A stretch of 64,000 nt of DNA from Acidovorax_G lacteus (GTDB taxonomy: Bacteria; Pseudomonadota; Gammaproteobacteria; Burkholderiales; Burkholderiaceae_C). Shown here in pieces: positions 54,887 to 64,000 of this stretch. The DNA lies in assembly GCF_039540375.1 (NCBI RefSeq), contig NZ_BAABEX010000013.1, forward strand, positions 62,001 through 126,000, in the 5' to 3' direction. How positions within the stretch are numbered: the stretch's first letter is position 1; each line of letters begins with the position of its first letter. The notes under the pieces are model-generated. The model saw nothing but the letters and a program-made list of their open reading frames with translations. It was not told the DNA's origin and did not search any database. The translations under genes and the position numbers were made by a program.

Positions 54887-54930
54887 CTCGTGCTTAGAAA
54901 TCAAGCACAAGCCGCTATCGATTCAATAGC
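54887..54930. repeat. Dispersed double-hairpin element, copy 5, embedded at hemB stop
   Basis: A TCGTGCTT/AAGCAC(A) stem (about 54887-54910) is joined to GCTAT-N7-ATAGC (54914-54930). The second dyad forms the last codons and stop of hemB, and the first fills the 36-base gap to corA, next to the corA ribosome site. The order is inverted relative to copies 3 and 4. Confidence 0.8.
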
Positions 54931-55925
54931 AGGCGGGCGGCGTCGCGCGCGAAGTAGGTGAGGATGCCGTCGGCCCCCGCGCGCTTGAAGGCCAGCAGGC
55001 TTTCCATCATCACCGCGTCGTGCTGCAGCCAGCCCTGGGCGGCGGCGGCCTTGAGCATCGCGTACTCGCCGCTGACCTGGTAGGCAAACGTGGGCACGCG
55101 GAACTCGTCCTTCACGCGGCGCACGATGTCCAGGTAGGGCATGCCGGGCTTGACCATGACCATGTCCGCGCCCTCGGCAATGTCCTGGCCCACCTCGCGC
55201 AGCGCTTCGTCGCTGTTGGCCGGGTCCATCTGGTAGACGTTCTTGTCGGCCTTGCCCAAAGCGCCGCGCGTGCCCACGGCGTCGCGGAAGGGGCCATAAA
55301 AGGCGCTCGCGTACTTGGCGCTGTAGGCCATGATGCGCGTGTGGATGTGGCCGTGCACTTCCAGCGCCTCGCGAATCGCGCCGATGCGGCCGTCCATCAT
55401 GTCGCTGGGCGCGACGATGTCCACGCCCGCGTCGGCATGCGTGAGCGCCTGGCCGGTGAGGATCTCCACCGTCTCGTCGTTGAGGATGTAGCCGGTGTCG
55501 TCGAGCACGCCGTCCTGGCCGTGGCTGGTGTAGGGGTCCAGCGCCACGTCGGTCATCACGCCCAGGTCGGGGAATTCCTGTTTCAGCGCGCGCACCACGC
55601 GCGGGATCAGGCCCTCGGGGTTCAGCGCTTCCTTGCCGTCGGGCGTCTTGAGCGCGGGGTCAATGGCCGGAAACAGTGCCATCACCGGGATGCCCAGCGA
55701 CACGCATTCTTCGGCCACGGGCAGCAGCAGATCGAGGCTCAGCCGGTCCACGCCAGGCATCGAGGCCACGGCCTCGCGGCGGCCTGTGCCTTCGTGCACG
55801 AACACCGGATAGATGAAGTCGTGCGGCGACAGGCGGTGCTCGCGCACCAGGTTGCGGGTGAACGCATCGCGGCGCAGGCGGCGCGGGCGGTTCTGCGGGA
55901 ACGGGGCAGGAGAGGGCAGGTGCAT
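54915..55925 (-). CDS. hemB: Delta-aminolevulinic acid dehydratase (porphobilinogen synthase)
   Basis: Condenses two 5-aminolevulinates to porphobilinogen in haem synthesis. The 336-residue TIM barrel carries the Schiff-base lysines in AYSAKYASAFYGPFRDA and VMVKPGMPYLD. The metal loop reads VALDPYTSHGQDG, with Asp instead of the Cys ligands of zinc enzymes, so it should be a Mg-type (Pseudomonas-like) enzyme. It is divergent from hemJ, with a small RNA candidate on the opposite strand of its 5' region. Confidence 0.97.
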   Translation of the reverse strand: MHLPSPAPFPQNRPRRLRRDAFTRNLVREHRLSPHDFIYPVFVHEGTGRREAVASMPGVDRLSLDLLLPVAEECVSLGIPVMALFPAIDPALKTPDGKEALNPEGLIPRVVRALKQEFPDLGVMTDVALDPYTSHGQDGVLDDTGYILNDETVEILTGQALTHADAGVDIVAPSDMMDGRIGAIREALEVHGHIHTRIMAYSAKYASAFYGPFRDAVGTRGALGKADKNVYQMDPANSDEALREVGQDIAEGADMVMVKPGMPYLDIVRRVKDEFRVPTFAYQVSGEYAMLKAAAAQGWLQHDAVMMESLLAFKRAGADGILTYFARDAARLLLNR

Positions 55926-56026
55926 GCCGAAAATTGTGCCCTATCGGCCCGCGGGGCTGGTGCGGCCATCCCGCGCACCGCCCGCGCCCTGCGGGAATCC
56001 CCGGGGTGTGCCAGCGGTGCAGCGCC

Positions 56027-56056
56027 TTGTGCCGTGGCGCACCCGGGTGCTACATT
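56027..56056 (+). promoter_or_regulatory. Promoter of the candidate anti-hemB RNA
   Basis: TTGTGC (56027-56032) and TACATT (56051-56056) are separated by 18 bases and point toward the terminator-ended segment. Transcription would start near 56062. Confidence 0.5.
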
Positions 56057-56060
56057 GGGT

Positions 56061-56165
56061 TCGGGCAGGCCACTGCCCCCCGCTTTTCCTCCCTGAGCGG
56101 GGCCTGGGCGAGGCGTGCACGCAGCCCGGGCTTGTCGGCCCGGCGCTCCCGCCGGGCTTTTTTTT
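56061..56165 (+). ncRNA. Candidate anti-hemB small RNA
   Basis: A roughly 105-base unit lies on the strand opposite hemB, just upstream of its start. It has its own promoter, a hairpin CCCCGC/GCGGGG (56078-56083 with 56097-56102) whose loop shows CCTCCC, and an intrinsic terminator whose loop repeats CTCCC. Position and shape agree with the anti-hemB RNA motif described in Burkholderiales. The CCUCCC loops could pair with ribosome-binding sites. It also lies just before hemJ, so it may instead be a terminated leader. Confidence 0.6.
56138..56165 (+). terminator. Intrinsic terminator of the anti-hemB-like RNA
   Basis: A GCCCGGC/GCCGGGC stem (56138-56144 with 56151-56157), a GCTCCC loop, and a run of eight T. 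It lies 59 bases before the hemJ ATG. Confidence 0.88.
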
Positions 56166-56224
56166 GCGGGCCTTCCAGCCCCGCAAGGCACCCGGCGGCG
56201 CGCTTCGTTCGTACACTGCGCCCC

Positions 56225-56653
56225 ATGCTCTGGGTCAAAGCCTTTCACATCGTCTTCGTGGCCAGCTGGTTTGCCGGCCTGTTCTATCTGCCGCGCATCT
56301 TCGTGAACCTGGCCATGGTGGCGCCGGGCTCGTCGTCGGAGCGCGAACGCCTGCTGCTCATGGCGCGCAAGCTGCTGCGCTTCACCACGCTGCTGGCCGT
56401 GCCCGCCATTGGGCTGGGCCTGTGGCTGTGGATGGGCTATGGCATCGGCCGCGGCCCGGGCAATGGCTGGATGCACGCCAAGCTGGCCGTGGTGCTGCTG
56501 GCGGTGGGTTACCACCACGCCTGCGCGGTGCTGCTGCGCAAGCTGGCCGACGGCAGCAGCCGGCGCAGCCATGTGTGGTTCCGGTGGTTCAACGAGGTGC
56601 CCGTGCTGCTGCTGACGGTGGCCGTCGTGCTGGTGGTCGTCAAGCCCTTCTGA
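56225..56653 (+). CDS. hemJ: Protoporphyrinogen oxidase HemJ (UPF0093)
   Basis: A 142-residue four-helix membrane protein, often named CopD-like, matching HemJ, which oxidises protoporphyrinogen IX to protoporphyrin IX. The first helix has KAFHIVFVASWFAGLFYLPRI with the essential His, and the third has WMHAKLAVVLLAVGYHH with conserved His and Lys. A haem-pathway role fits its divergence from hemB. The terminator-ended RNA unit lies directly upstream. Confidence 0.87.
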   Translation: MLWVKAFHIVFVASWFAGLFYLPRIFVNLAMVAPGSSSERERLLLMARKLLRFTTLLAVPAIGLGLWLWMGYGIGRGPGNGWMHAKLAVVLLAVGYHHACAVLLRKLADGSSRRSHVWFRWFNEVPVLLLTVAVVLVVVKPF

Positions 56654-56667
56654 ATCGGACCGCCGCG

Positions 56668-57768
56668 GTGCACAAGACCTCGGCCTGGCCCCTGGCGCTG
56701 CTGTACGCGGCGCTGATCGTCTTTGCCAGCCTGTTCCCCTTCGACGGCTGGCGCGAGCAGGGCATCGACCCGCGGGTGTTTGCGTTGGCCCCGCTGCCGC
56801 CGCCGTATTGGACCTGGTTCGACGTCTCCATCAACGTGGCGGGCTATGCGCCGCTGGGTTTTTTGCTGGCGCTGGCGCTGCTGCGCACGGGTGCGCGGCG
56901 CGTGGCCGTGCCCCTGACGGCGGCTGTGGTGGCCGGTGCGCTGCTGTCGGGCGCGATGGAATTCCTGCAGATCTACCTGCCCCGGCGGGTGCCGTCCAAT
57001 CTGGACTGGCTGCTCAACACCGCGGGCACATTGGCCGGGGCCGTGCTGGCCACCGGGCTGGAGCGCCTGGGTGCGCTGCAGCGCTGGAGCGACTTCCGCG
57101 CGCGCTGGTTCGTGGCCGACGCGCGCGGCGCGCTCGTGCTGCTGGCGCTGTGGCCGCTGGCGCTGCTGTTTCCAGCGGCCGTGCCCTTCGGCCTGGGCCA
57201 GGTGCGCGAGCGCTTTGAGGCCGCGCTGGCCGCCGAGCTGGAGGGCACGCCTTTTCTGGCATGGCTGCCCGTCCCGCAGGGCCCGCTGGAGCCGTTGTCG
57301 CCTGTGGGCGAGCTGTGGTGCGTGGTGCTGGGCCTGCTCATTCCGTGCCTGCTGGGCTACAGCGTGATCCGCCATGGTGGCCGCCGGGCCGTGTTTGCGC
57401 TGGTGCTGCTGGCCTTGGGCATGGGCGTGACGGCGCTGTCGGCCGCGCTGAGTTGGGGCCCGGCCCATGCCTGGGGCTGGCTGGGCGCGCCGGTGCGCGT
57501 GGGCCTGTGGGTGGCCCTGGTGCTGGCCACGCTGATGCTGGCGCTGCCGCGGCGCGCCTGCGCGGCGGTGCTGCTGCTGGTGCTGGTGTGGCACCTGGGA
57601 CTGCTCAACCAGGCACCGGCCAGCGCCTATTACGCCCAGACCCTGCAGTTGTGGGAGCAGGGGCGCTTCATTCGCTTTTATGGCCTGGGGCAGTGGCTGG
57701 GATGGCTCTGGCCGCTGGTCACGCTGGGCTATGTGGTGCTGCGCATCTCCCGGCGCGACGGGGCCTAG
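56668..57768 (+). CDS. VanZ-like family membrane protein
   Basis: A 366-residue protein with about ten hydrophobic helices. The first third is VanZ-like (LFPFDGW, FDVSINVAGYAPLGFLLALAL, MEFLQIYLPRRVPSNLDWLLNTAG). The rest is a membrane domain without a name that I know. The GTG start at 56668 lies 15 bases after hemJ, so the genes may be cotranscribed. Function is unknown outside glycopeptide-resistance VanZ. Confidence 0.82.
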   Translation: MHKTSAWPLALLYAALIVFASLFPFDGWREQGIDPRVFALAPLPPPYWTWFDVSINVAGYAPLGFLLALALLRTGARRVAVPLTAAVVAGALLSGAMEFLQIYLPRRVPSNLDWLLNTAGTLAGAVLATGLERLGALQRWSDFRARWFVADARGALVLLALWPLALLFPAAVPFGLGQVRERFEAALAAELEGTPFLAWLPVPQGPLEPLSPVGELWCVVLGLLIPCLLGYSVIRHGGRRAVFALVLLALGMGVTALSAALSWGPAHAWGWLGAPVRVGLWVALVLATLMLALPRRACAAVLLLVLVWHLGLLNQAPASAYYAQTLQLWEQGRFIRFYGLGQWLGWLWPLVTLGYVVLRISRRDGA

Positions 57769-57833
57769 GGCCACCCTGACACCGGCGGGGTCTGGCGCCG
57801 GTTGCGGCCGGGGCAGCGCCTAGAATCCCGCGC

Positions 57834-58202
57834 ATGAGCGACACCCCCACCCCCCAGCCCGCGGCCGCCGACGCGCCGGGCTACTACCGCCGCCACATCT
57901 TCTTTTGCCTGAACGAGCGCACCAACGGCGAAGACAGCTGTGCCCACCACCGCGCGCAGCAGGGGTTCGACCGCTGCAAGGCCCAGGTCAAGGCCATGGG
58001 CCTGGCGGGCCCGGGCCAGGTGCGCGTGAACAAGGCGGGCTGCCTGGACCGCTGCGCGGCCGGCCCGGTGGCCGTGGTGTACCCCGAAGGCGTCTGGTAC
58101 ACCTATGTGGACGAAAGCGATATCGACGAGATCGTCACCTCGCACCTGCGCGATGGCCAGGTGGTCGAGCGCCTGCGCACGCCGCCGGAACTCGGCCGCT
58201 GA
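57834..58202 (+). CDS. Thioredoxin-like [2Fe-2S] ferredoxin
   Basis: A 122-residue protein of the thioredoxin-fold [2Fe-2S] ferredoxin family, like the NuoE C-domain. Cluster-ligand candidates are Cys in HIFFCLNERT, Cys in DSCAHHRA or FDRCKAQ, and the pair NKAGCLDRCAAGP. It is soluble and probably an electron carrier or assembly factor. A dispersed hairpin element follows, before the next gene. Confidence 0.88.
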   Translation: MSDTPTPQPAAADAPGYYRRHIFFCLNERTNGEDSCAHHRAQQGFDRCKAQVKAMGLAGPGQVRVNKAGCLDRCAAGPVAVVYPEGVWYTYVDESDIDEIVTSHLRDGQVVERLRTPPELGR

Positions 58203-58247
58203 AACCGGGTCTGTCGCAGACCGCCCGAATCGCTTGGGGTCTTTTTG

Positions 58248-58294
58248 GCTGCTCGTGCTTGTTGATCAAGCACGAGCAGCTATCAAATTAATAG
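58248..58294. repeat. Dispersed double-hairpin element, copy 6
   Basis: The stem GCTGCTCGTGCTTG/CAAGCACGAGCAGC (58248-58280, 5-base loop) is joined to GCTATCAAATTAATAG (58278-58293). It lies in the 99 bases between the ferredoxin and the alpha/beta hydrolase genes, directly before the GTG start at 58302, so it could be a terminator or leader structure. Confidence 0.85.
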
Positions 58295-58301
58295 TAAATC
58301 T

Positions 58302-58952
58302 GTGAACGCCCAGACCGAACGCCTGTTGCTGCAGGGTGCCGCCGGTGCCATCGAGGCCGCCCGCGACACCGCCCTTGTGGCCGATGGTGCGGCCCCCCGC
58401 GGCGTGGCCGTCATCTCCCATCCGCACCCGCTGTTTGGCGGCACCATGGACAACAAGGTCGTGCAGACCCTGGCGCGCGCCTTCGTGCAGTGCGGCTGGA
58501 CCGCCGTGCGCTTCAACTTCCGTGGCGTCGGCGGCAGCGCTGGCGCGCACGACGAGGGCCGCGGCGAGGCCGACGACCTGCTCGCGGTGGTCGAGCAGGT
58601 GGCGCCCTCCGGGCCGCTGGCCCTGGCGGGCTTCTCGTTCGGCGCCTTTGTGGCCAGCCACGGCGTGGCCCGGCTGTGGGAGTCGCGCGATCTGCGCCAA
58701 GTGGTGCTGGTGGGCACGGCGGCCAGCCGCTTTGCCGTGGCCCCGCTGCCCGCGGCGGCGCACGAGCGCACGCTGGTCGTGCACGGCGAGCACGACGACA
58801 CCGTGCCGCTGGCATCGGTGATGGACTGGGCCCGCCCGCAGACCCTGCCCGTGACGGTGGTACCCGGGGGCGGCCATTTCTTCCACGGACAATTGGGGCT
58901 GCTCAAGCAGCTGGTGGTCCGCCACCTGCAGGCGCAGCCCCCGTTGGGCTGA
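58302..58952 (+). CDS. Alpha/beta hydrolase (YfhR/PF12146-like)
   Basis: A 216-residue hydrolase. VISHPHPLFGGTMDNKVV near residue 40 and FRGVGGS near 70 are typical. The nucleophile is in AGFSFGAF, Asp in HGEHDDTVP, and His in GGGHFFHG. The substrate is unknown; related proteins are carboxylesterases or thioesterases. The GTG start at 58302 directly follows the hairpin element. Confidence 0.86.
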   Translation: MNAQTERLLLQGAAGAIEAARDTALVADGAAPRGVAVISHPHPLFGGTMDNKVVQTLARAFVQCGWTAVRFNFRGVGGSAGAHDEGRGEADDLLAVVEQVAPSGPLALAGFSFGAFVASHGVARLWESRDLRQVVLVGTAASRFAVAPLPAAAHERTLVVHGEHDDTVPLASVMDWARPQTLPVTVVPGGGHFFHGQLGLLKQLVVRHLQAQPPLG

Positions 58953-59026
58953 CGGGCGCAACCGCCGCATGCGCGGGCGTGCCCACCCTCTCCGGTTTTC
59001 TTTTCACTTCTTCCCCTTCTTTGTTC

Positions 59027-60199
59027 ATGAACCGCATCCTCTCCACGCTGCGCACCCTGGCCCTGGCGCTGGTGATCGCGCCGCTGCCCCTGCTGGCATC
59101 GGCCCAGCAGCCACCCCAGCCGCCCGAAATCGCCGCCCGCAACTACCTTCTGCTGGACGTGAGTGCCGGCCAGGTGCTGGCCGCCAAAGACGTGGATGTG
59201 CCGGTGGAGCAGGCCTCGCTCACCAAGCTCATGACCGCTTACCTGGTGTTTGACGCCCTGCGCGCCAAAAAGGTGGACCTGCAGCAGAAGCTGCCCGTGA
59301 GCGTGCGCGCCTGGAAGATGCCCGGCTCGCGCATGTTCATCGACCCCAAGATGCAGGTGTCGGTGGACGACCTGCTCAAGGGCATGATCGTGCAGTCGGG
59401 CAACGACGCCACCGTGGCCCTGGCCGAAGGTGTGGGCGGCACGGTCGAGAACTTCGTCAAGCTCATGAACGACCAGGCCAAGGCCCTGGGCATGAACGGC
59501 ACGAGCTACAAGAACCCCGAAGGCCTGACCGAGCCCGGCCACCTGACCACGGCACGCGATCTGGGCATCCTGGCCACACGGCTCATGAAGGACTTCCCCG
59601 AGTACCTGCACTACTACGCCACCAAGCAGTACAGCTACCCGGGCACGCCGGCCTCGAACAACACCAACCGCAACATGCTGCTGTTCCGCGATCCGAGCGT
59701 GGACGGCCTCAAGACCGGCCACACCGCGGCCGCCGGCTACTGCCTGGTGGCCACGGCCAAGCGCGACCTGCCCGGCGTGGGGCAGCGTCGCCTGCTGTCC
59801 ATCGTGCTGGGCGCCGCCAGCGAAAACGCCCGCGCCAACGAGAGCCAGAAACTGCTGAACTGGGGCTACACCGCCTACGAGGGCGTGCGTGTGTTCGACG
59901 CCGGTCAGCCCGTGGCCACGCTGCCGGTGTGGAAGGGCAAGGCCGATACGCTGCGCCTGGGCCGCCCCGAAGCCATCGTGGTGGCCGTGCCCGCAGGCAG
60001 CGCGGGCAAGGTCACGACCGAGATCACCCGCCCCGATCCGCTGGTCGCGCCCTTCACCAAAGGCCAGACCGTGGGGCAGCTCAAGGTCAAGCTGGGCGAC
60101 CAGGTGCTGGTCGAAACCCCGATCCTGGCGCTCGACACCGTCGAGCAGGCCGGCCTGCTGGGCCGCGCCTGGGACGCCATCCGCCTCTGGATCAAGTAA
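59027..60199 (+). CDS. dacC: D-alanyl-D-alanine carboxypeptidase (PBP5/6-type)
   Basis: This enzyme trims the terminal D-Ala of peptidoglycan pentapeptides. The 390-residue product has a signal peptide (about 1-27, LLASAQ). The active-site SLTK lies near residue 65, SGN in QSGNDATVA near 125, and KTG in DGLKTGHTAAAGY near 230. A C-terminal PBP5_C domain and an amphipathic membrane anchor (LGRAWDAIRLWIK) follow. The symbol is by family; dacA is equally possible. Confidence 0.93.
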   Translation: MNRILSTLRTLALALVIAPLPLLASAQQPPQPPEIAARNYLLLDVSAGQVLAAKDVDVPVEQASLTKLMTAYLVFDALRAKKVDLQQKLPVSVRAWKMPGSRMFIDPKMQVSVDDLLKGMIVQSGNDATVALAEGVGGTVENFVKLMNDQAKALGMNGTSYKNPEGLTEPGHLTTARDLGILATRLMKDFPEYLHYYATKQYSYPGTPASNNTNRNMLLFRDPSVDGLKTGHTAAAGYCLVATAKRDLPGVGQRRLLSIVLGAASENARANESQKLLNWGYTAYEGVRVFDAGQPVATLPVWKGKADTLRLGRPEAIVVAVPAGSAGKVTTEITRPDPLVAPFTKGQTVGQLKVKLGDQVLVETPILALDTVEQAGLLGRAWDAIRLWIK

Positions 60200-60363
60200 G
60201 CGCCGATGCCTTCAGCGCCCAGCCCGGTGGGCGCAGGGCGGGTGGGCGGTAGCTGGTTGCAGCCGAATCCGCCTGCGGGCAACCAGCCCGCGGCCGGTTG
60301 CTCGCAATCGCAGCGGGCGGGCTGCGGTGCTCACGGCCGCAAACCCCTTGCCAAGGCCGTCGC

Positions 60364-60392
60364 TTGCCCCCCAAAGCCCTTCCTGCTACATT
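60364..60392 (+). promoter_or_regulatory. str operon promoter
   Basis: TTGCCC (60364-60369) and TACATT (60387-60392) are separated by exactly 17 bases, about 78 bases before rpsL. The short leader contains CGGAATTTCCG, a perfect inverted repeat. The remaining intergenic bases (60200-60360) are GC-rich with partial inverted repeats but nothing named. Confidence 0.6.
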
Positions 60393-60469
60393 GGAGGGCT
60401 TTTCGGAATTTCCGAAGGGATTCACGTTTTCGCTTTTTCACGAAGCATTCACGTTTAGGGACGTATTCA

Positions 60470-60847
60470 ATGCCAACCATTAACCAGCTCGTGCGTCAGG
60501 GGCGCGAGGTCGAAAAGACCAAGTCCAAGAGCCCCGCGATGCAAAACTCTCCCCAGCGCCGTGGCGTGTGCACCCGTGTGTACACCACGACGCCCAAGAA
60601 GCCGAACTCCGCTCTGCGGAAGGTCGCCAAGGTGCGCCTGACCAACGGTTTCGAGGTCATCTCCTACATCGGCGGTGAAGGCCACAACCTGCAGGAACAC
60701 TCTGTGGTGCTCGTGCGCGGCGGCCGTGTGAAGGATCTGCCCGGTGTGCGTTACCACATCGTGCGCGGCTCGCTCGACCTGCAAGGCGTGAAGGATCGCA
60801 AGCAGGCGCGCTCCAAGTACGGTGCGAAGAAGCCCAAGGCCAAGTAA
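60470..60847 (+). CDS. rpsL: 30S ribosomal protein S12
   Basis: A 125-residue decoding-centre protein. MPTINQLVRQGR opens it, and PKKPNSALRKVAKVRL and RGGRVKDLPGVRYHIVRG cover the two loops where streptomycin-resistance changes occur; both lysines are wild type. It heads the str operon. Confidence 0.99.
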   Translation: MPTINQLVRQGREVEKTKSKSPAMQNSPQRRGVCTRVYTTTPKKPNSALRKVAKVRLTNGFEVISYIGGEGHNLQEHSVVLVRGGRVKDLPGVRYHIVRGSLDLQGVKDRKQARSKYGAKKPKAK

Positions 60848-61021
60848 GCCCTGGTCCTGTTCGGATCTGCAAGTTTTTCGGTGCTGTTCCCCGCGTGGCG
60901 CGGTGTGCAGCGTAGTGACCCCAAACGCAGGCGTTCTGCGCGGGTCGAGTAAGTGGGAGTCCTGGATTGGCTCTCGCGGTGCCGGAAACGGTGCCAACTG
61001 AAGCAAAGATAGAGGTAAAAA

Positions 61022-61495
61022 ATGCCACGTCGTCGCGAAGTCCCCAAACGTGAAATCCTGCCGGATCCCAAGTTCGGCAATGTCGAGCTGTCCAAATTCA
61101 TGAACGTGATCATGGAAGGCGGCAAAAAGGCGGTTGCAGAGCGCATCATTTACGGTGCCCTGGAACTGATTCAGAAGAAGCATCCCGACAAGGACCCCCT
61201 CGAGGCGTTCACCGTTGCCATCAACAACGTGAAGCCGATGGTGGAAGTGAAGTCCCGCCGCGTCGGTGGTGCCAACTACCAGGTGCCCGTCGAAGTGCGT
61301 CCCGTGCGTCGTCTGGCCCTGTCGATGCGCTGGATCAAGGAAGCTGCCCGCAAGCGCGGCGAGAAGTCCATGGCCCAGCGCCTGGCCAACGAGCTGCTCG
61401 AGGCCACCGAAGGCCGTGGCGGCGCCATGAAGAAGCGTGACGAAGTGCACCGCATGGCCGAAGCCAACAAGGCATTCAGCCACTTCCGCTTCTAA
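61022..61495 (+). CDS. rpsG: 30S ribosomal protein S7
   Basis: A 157-residue 16S rRNA-binding assembly protein, starting MPRRREVPKREILPDPKFGN and ending EANKAFSHFRF. Its length is normal. It is 174 bases after rpsL and 81 bases before fusA. Confidence 0.99.
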   Translation: MPRRREVPKREILPDPKFGNVELSKFMNVIMEGGKKAVAERIIYGALELIQKKHPDKDPLEAFTVAINNVKPMVEVKSRRVGGANYQVPVEVRPVRRLALSMRWIKEAARKRGEKSMAQRLANELLEATEGRGGAMKKRDEVHRMAEANKAFSHFRF

Positions 61496-61576
61496 ACACC
61501 GTCCACCACCTCAGAGGCTGAAGCCCGACTCGTCATTTTGGCGGGCGGGCTTTCCGCCGTTAACGGAGTATTTCAA

Positions 61577-63679
<2,103 letters not shown>

Positions 63680-63724
63680 CTGGCTTCGCCCGTGCCCCCA
63701 TGGGGCCGGGCGTCTTTCTTTCCT

Positions 63725-63783
63725 GTCTGCGATCCGGTGCCGCCCTGTTCCCGTGCGGGGCGAACCAGCAACCGGATGCAGAC
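63725..63783 (+). other. Long stem-loop between fusA and tuf
   Basis: GTCTGC-G-ATCCGGT (63725-63738) pairs with ACCGGATGCAGAC (63771-63783), 13 pairs with one bulge. Inside, CGCCC/GGGGCG gives a second helix. It begins about 45 bases after fusA and ends 41 bases before tuf. An imperfect CGCCCG/CGGGCG dyad followed by TCTTTCTTT lies just before it and may be an attenuator. Confidence 0.6.
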
Positions 63784-63824
63784 ATTAAACCGCACACGGG
63801 AACGCTCTTTACTGGAGAATTGAA

Positions 63825-64000
63825 ATGGCAAAAGGCAAGTTTGAACGTACCAAGCCGCACGTGAACGTGGGCACGATCGGTCACGTGGACCATGGCAAGA
63901 CGACGCTGACGGCGGCGATCGCCACGGTGCTGTCGAGCAAGTTCGGCGGCGAAGCCAAGAAGTACGACGAAATCGACGCAGCACCTGAAGAAAAGGCCCG
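63825..64000 (+). CDS. tuf: Elongation factor Tu (3' end outside window)
   Basis: The first 58 or so residues match EF-Tu: MAKGKFERTKPHVNVGTIGHVDHGKTTLTAAI carries the G1 loop. The gene is truncated by the window end. It follows fusA in the usual str operon order after a 145-base structured spacer. Confidence 0.98.
   Translation, partial: MAKGKFERTKPHVNVGTIGHVDHGKTTLTAAIATVLSSKFGGEAKKYDEIDAAPEEKA

Overview
The window is GC-rich and densely coded. Gene content and order point to a betaproteobacterium of the Comamonadaceae, most likely Acidovorax or a close relative. Pointers are the gatCAB/mreBCD/mrdA divergence, the hemB/hemJ divergence with an antisense-type small RNA, the rpsL-rpsG-fusA-tuf operon, DUF4124 and DUF1800/DUF1501 proteins, and a dispersed hairpin repeat of a type common in that family. 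This is inferred from sequence features only. I see no tRNA, rRNA, CRISPR array, prophage or insertion sequence; the window is mostly chromosomal backbone.

Layout. 1-4.5 kb: ilvE, a zinc-finger protein, two family-2 glycosyltransferases and an O-antigen-ligase-like protein (LPS or polysaccharide assembly). 4.5-9.8 kb: a nitronate-monooxygenase-like enzyme divergent from a LysR regulator, a diguanylate cyclase and an OmpR-type two-component system. 9.9-13.7 kb: ampG with an isochorismatase-like hydrolase, an M48 protease, and a metallo-beta-lactamase-fold hydrolase, with a tandemly duplicated junction of gene ends. 13.7-17.9 kb: an orphan GspE/PilB-type ATPase, xthA and pyrE with interlocked start codons, and a DUF4124 protein. 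18-26 kb: gatCAB divergent from mreBCD-mrdA (cell shape and elongation). 26-31.7 kb: a DMT exporter, a DcaP-like porin, a complete polar amino-acid ABC transporter with a terminator-like hairpin in its leader, and a TauE/SafE permease. 32-36.8 kb: an ammonium transporter, a small hypothetical gene, and a GMC oxidoreductase divergent from a LysR regulator.

36.9-40.7 kb: a four-gene MCE lipid transporter (permease, ATPase, MCE protein, lipoprotein). 40.7-44.2 kb: a DUF1800/DUF1501 secreted-protein pair. 44.5 kb: a bacteriohemerythrin preceded by an FNR/DNR-like palindrome. 45-49.2 kb: a Cre system (creB, creC, creD and a coupled small gene) with a textbook cre tag in front of creD. 49.5-54.9 kb: MarC, a dienelactone-hydrolase-like protein, an amidohydrolase, a chemoreceptor and a CorA transporter. 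54.9-60.2 kb: hemB, a candidate anti-hemB RNA, hemJ, a VanZ-like protein, a thioredoxin-like ferredoxin, an alpha/beta hydrolase and a D,D-carboxypeptidase. 60.4-64 kb: the str operon, with tuf cut by the window end.

Much of the window serves the envelope: LPS glycosylation and ligation, muropeptide recycling (ampG), elongasome genes (mreBCD, mrdA), a D,D-carboxypeptidase, an MCE lipid transporter, CreD and a porin. The most interesting non-coding signals are the cre tag, the hemB/hemJ RNA, the ABC-transporter leader hairpin, a terminator-ended intergenic segment upstream of tauE, the dispersed double-hairpin element (six copies) and the duplicated gene-end junction.
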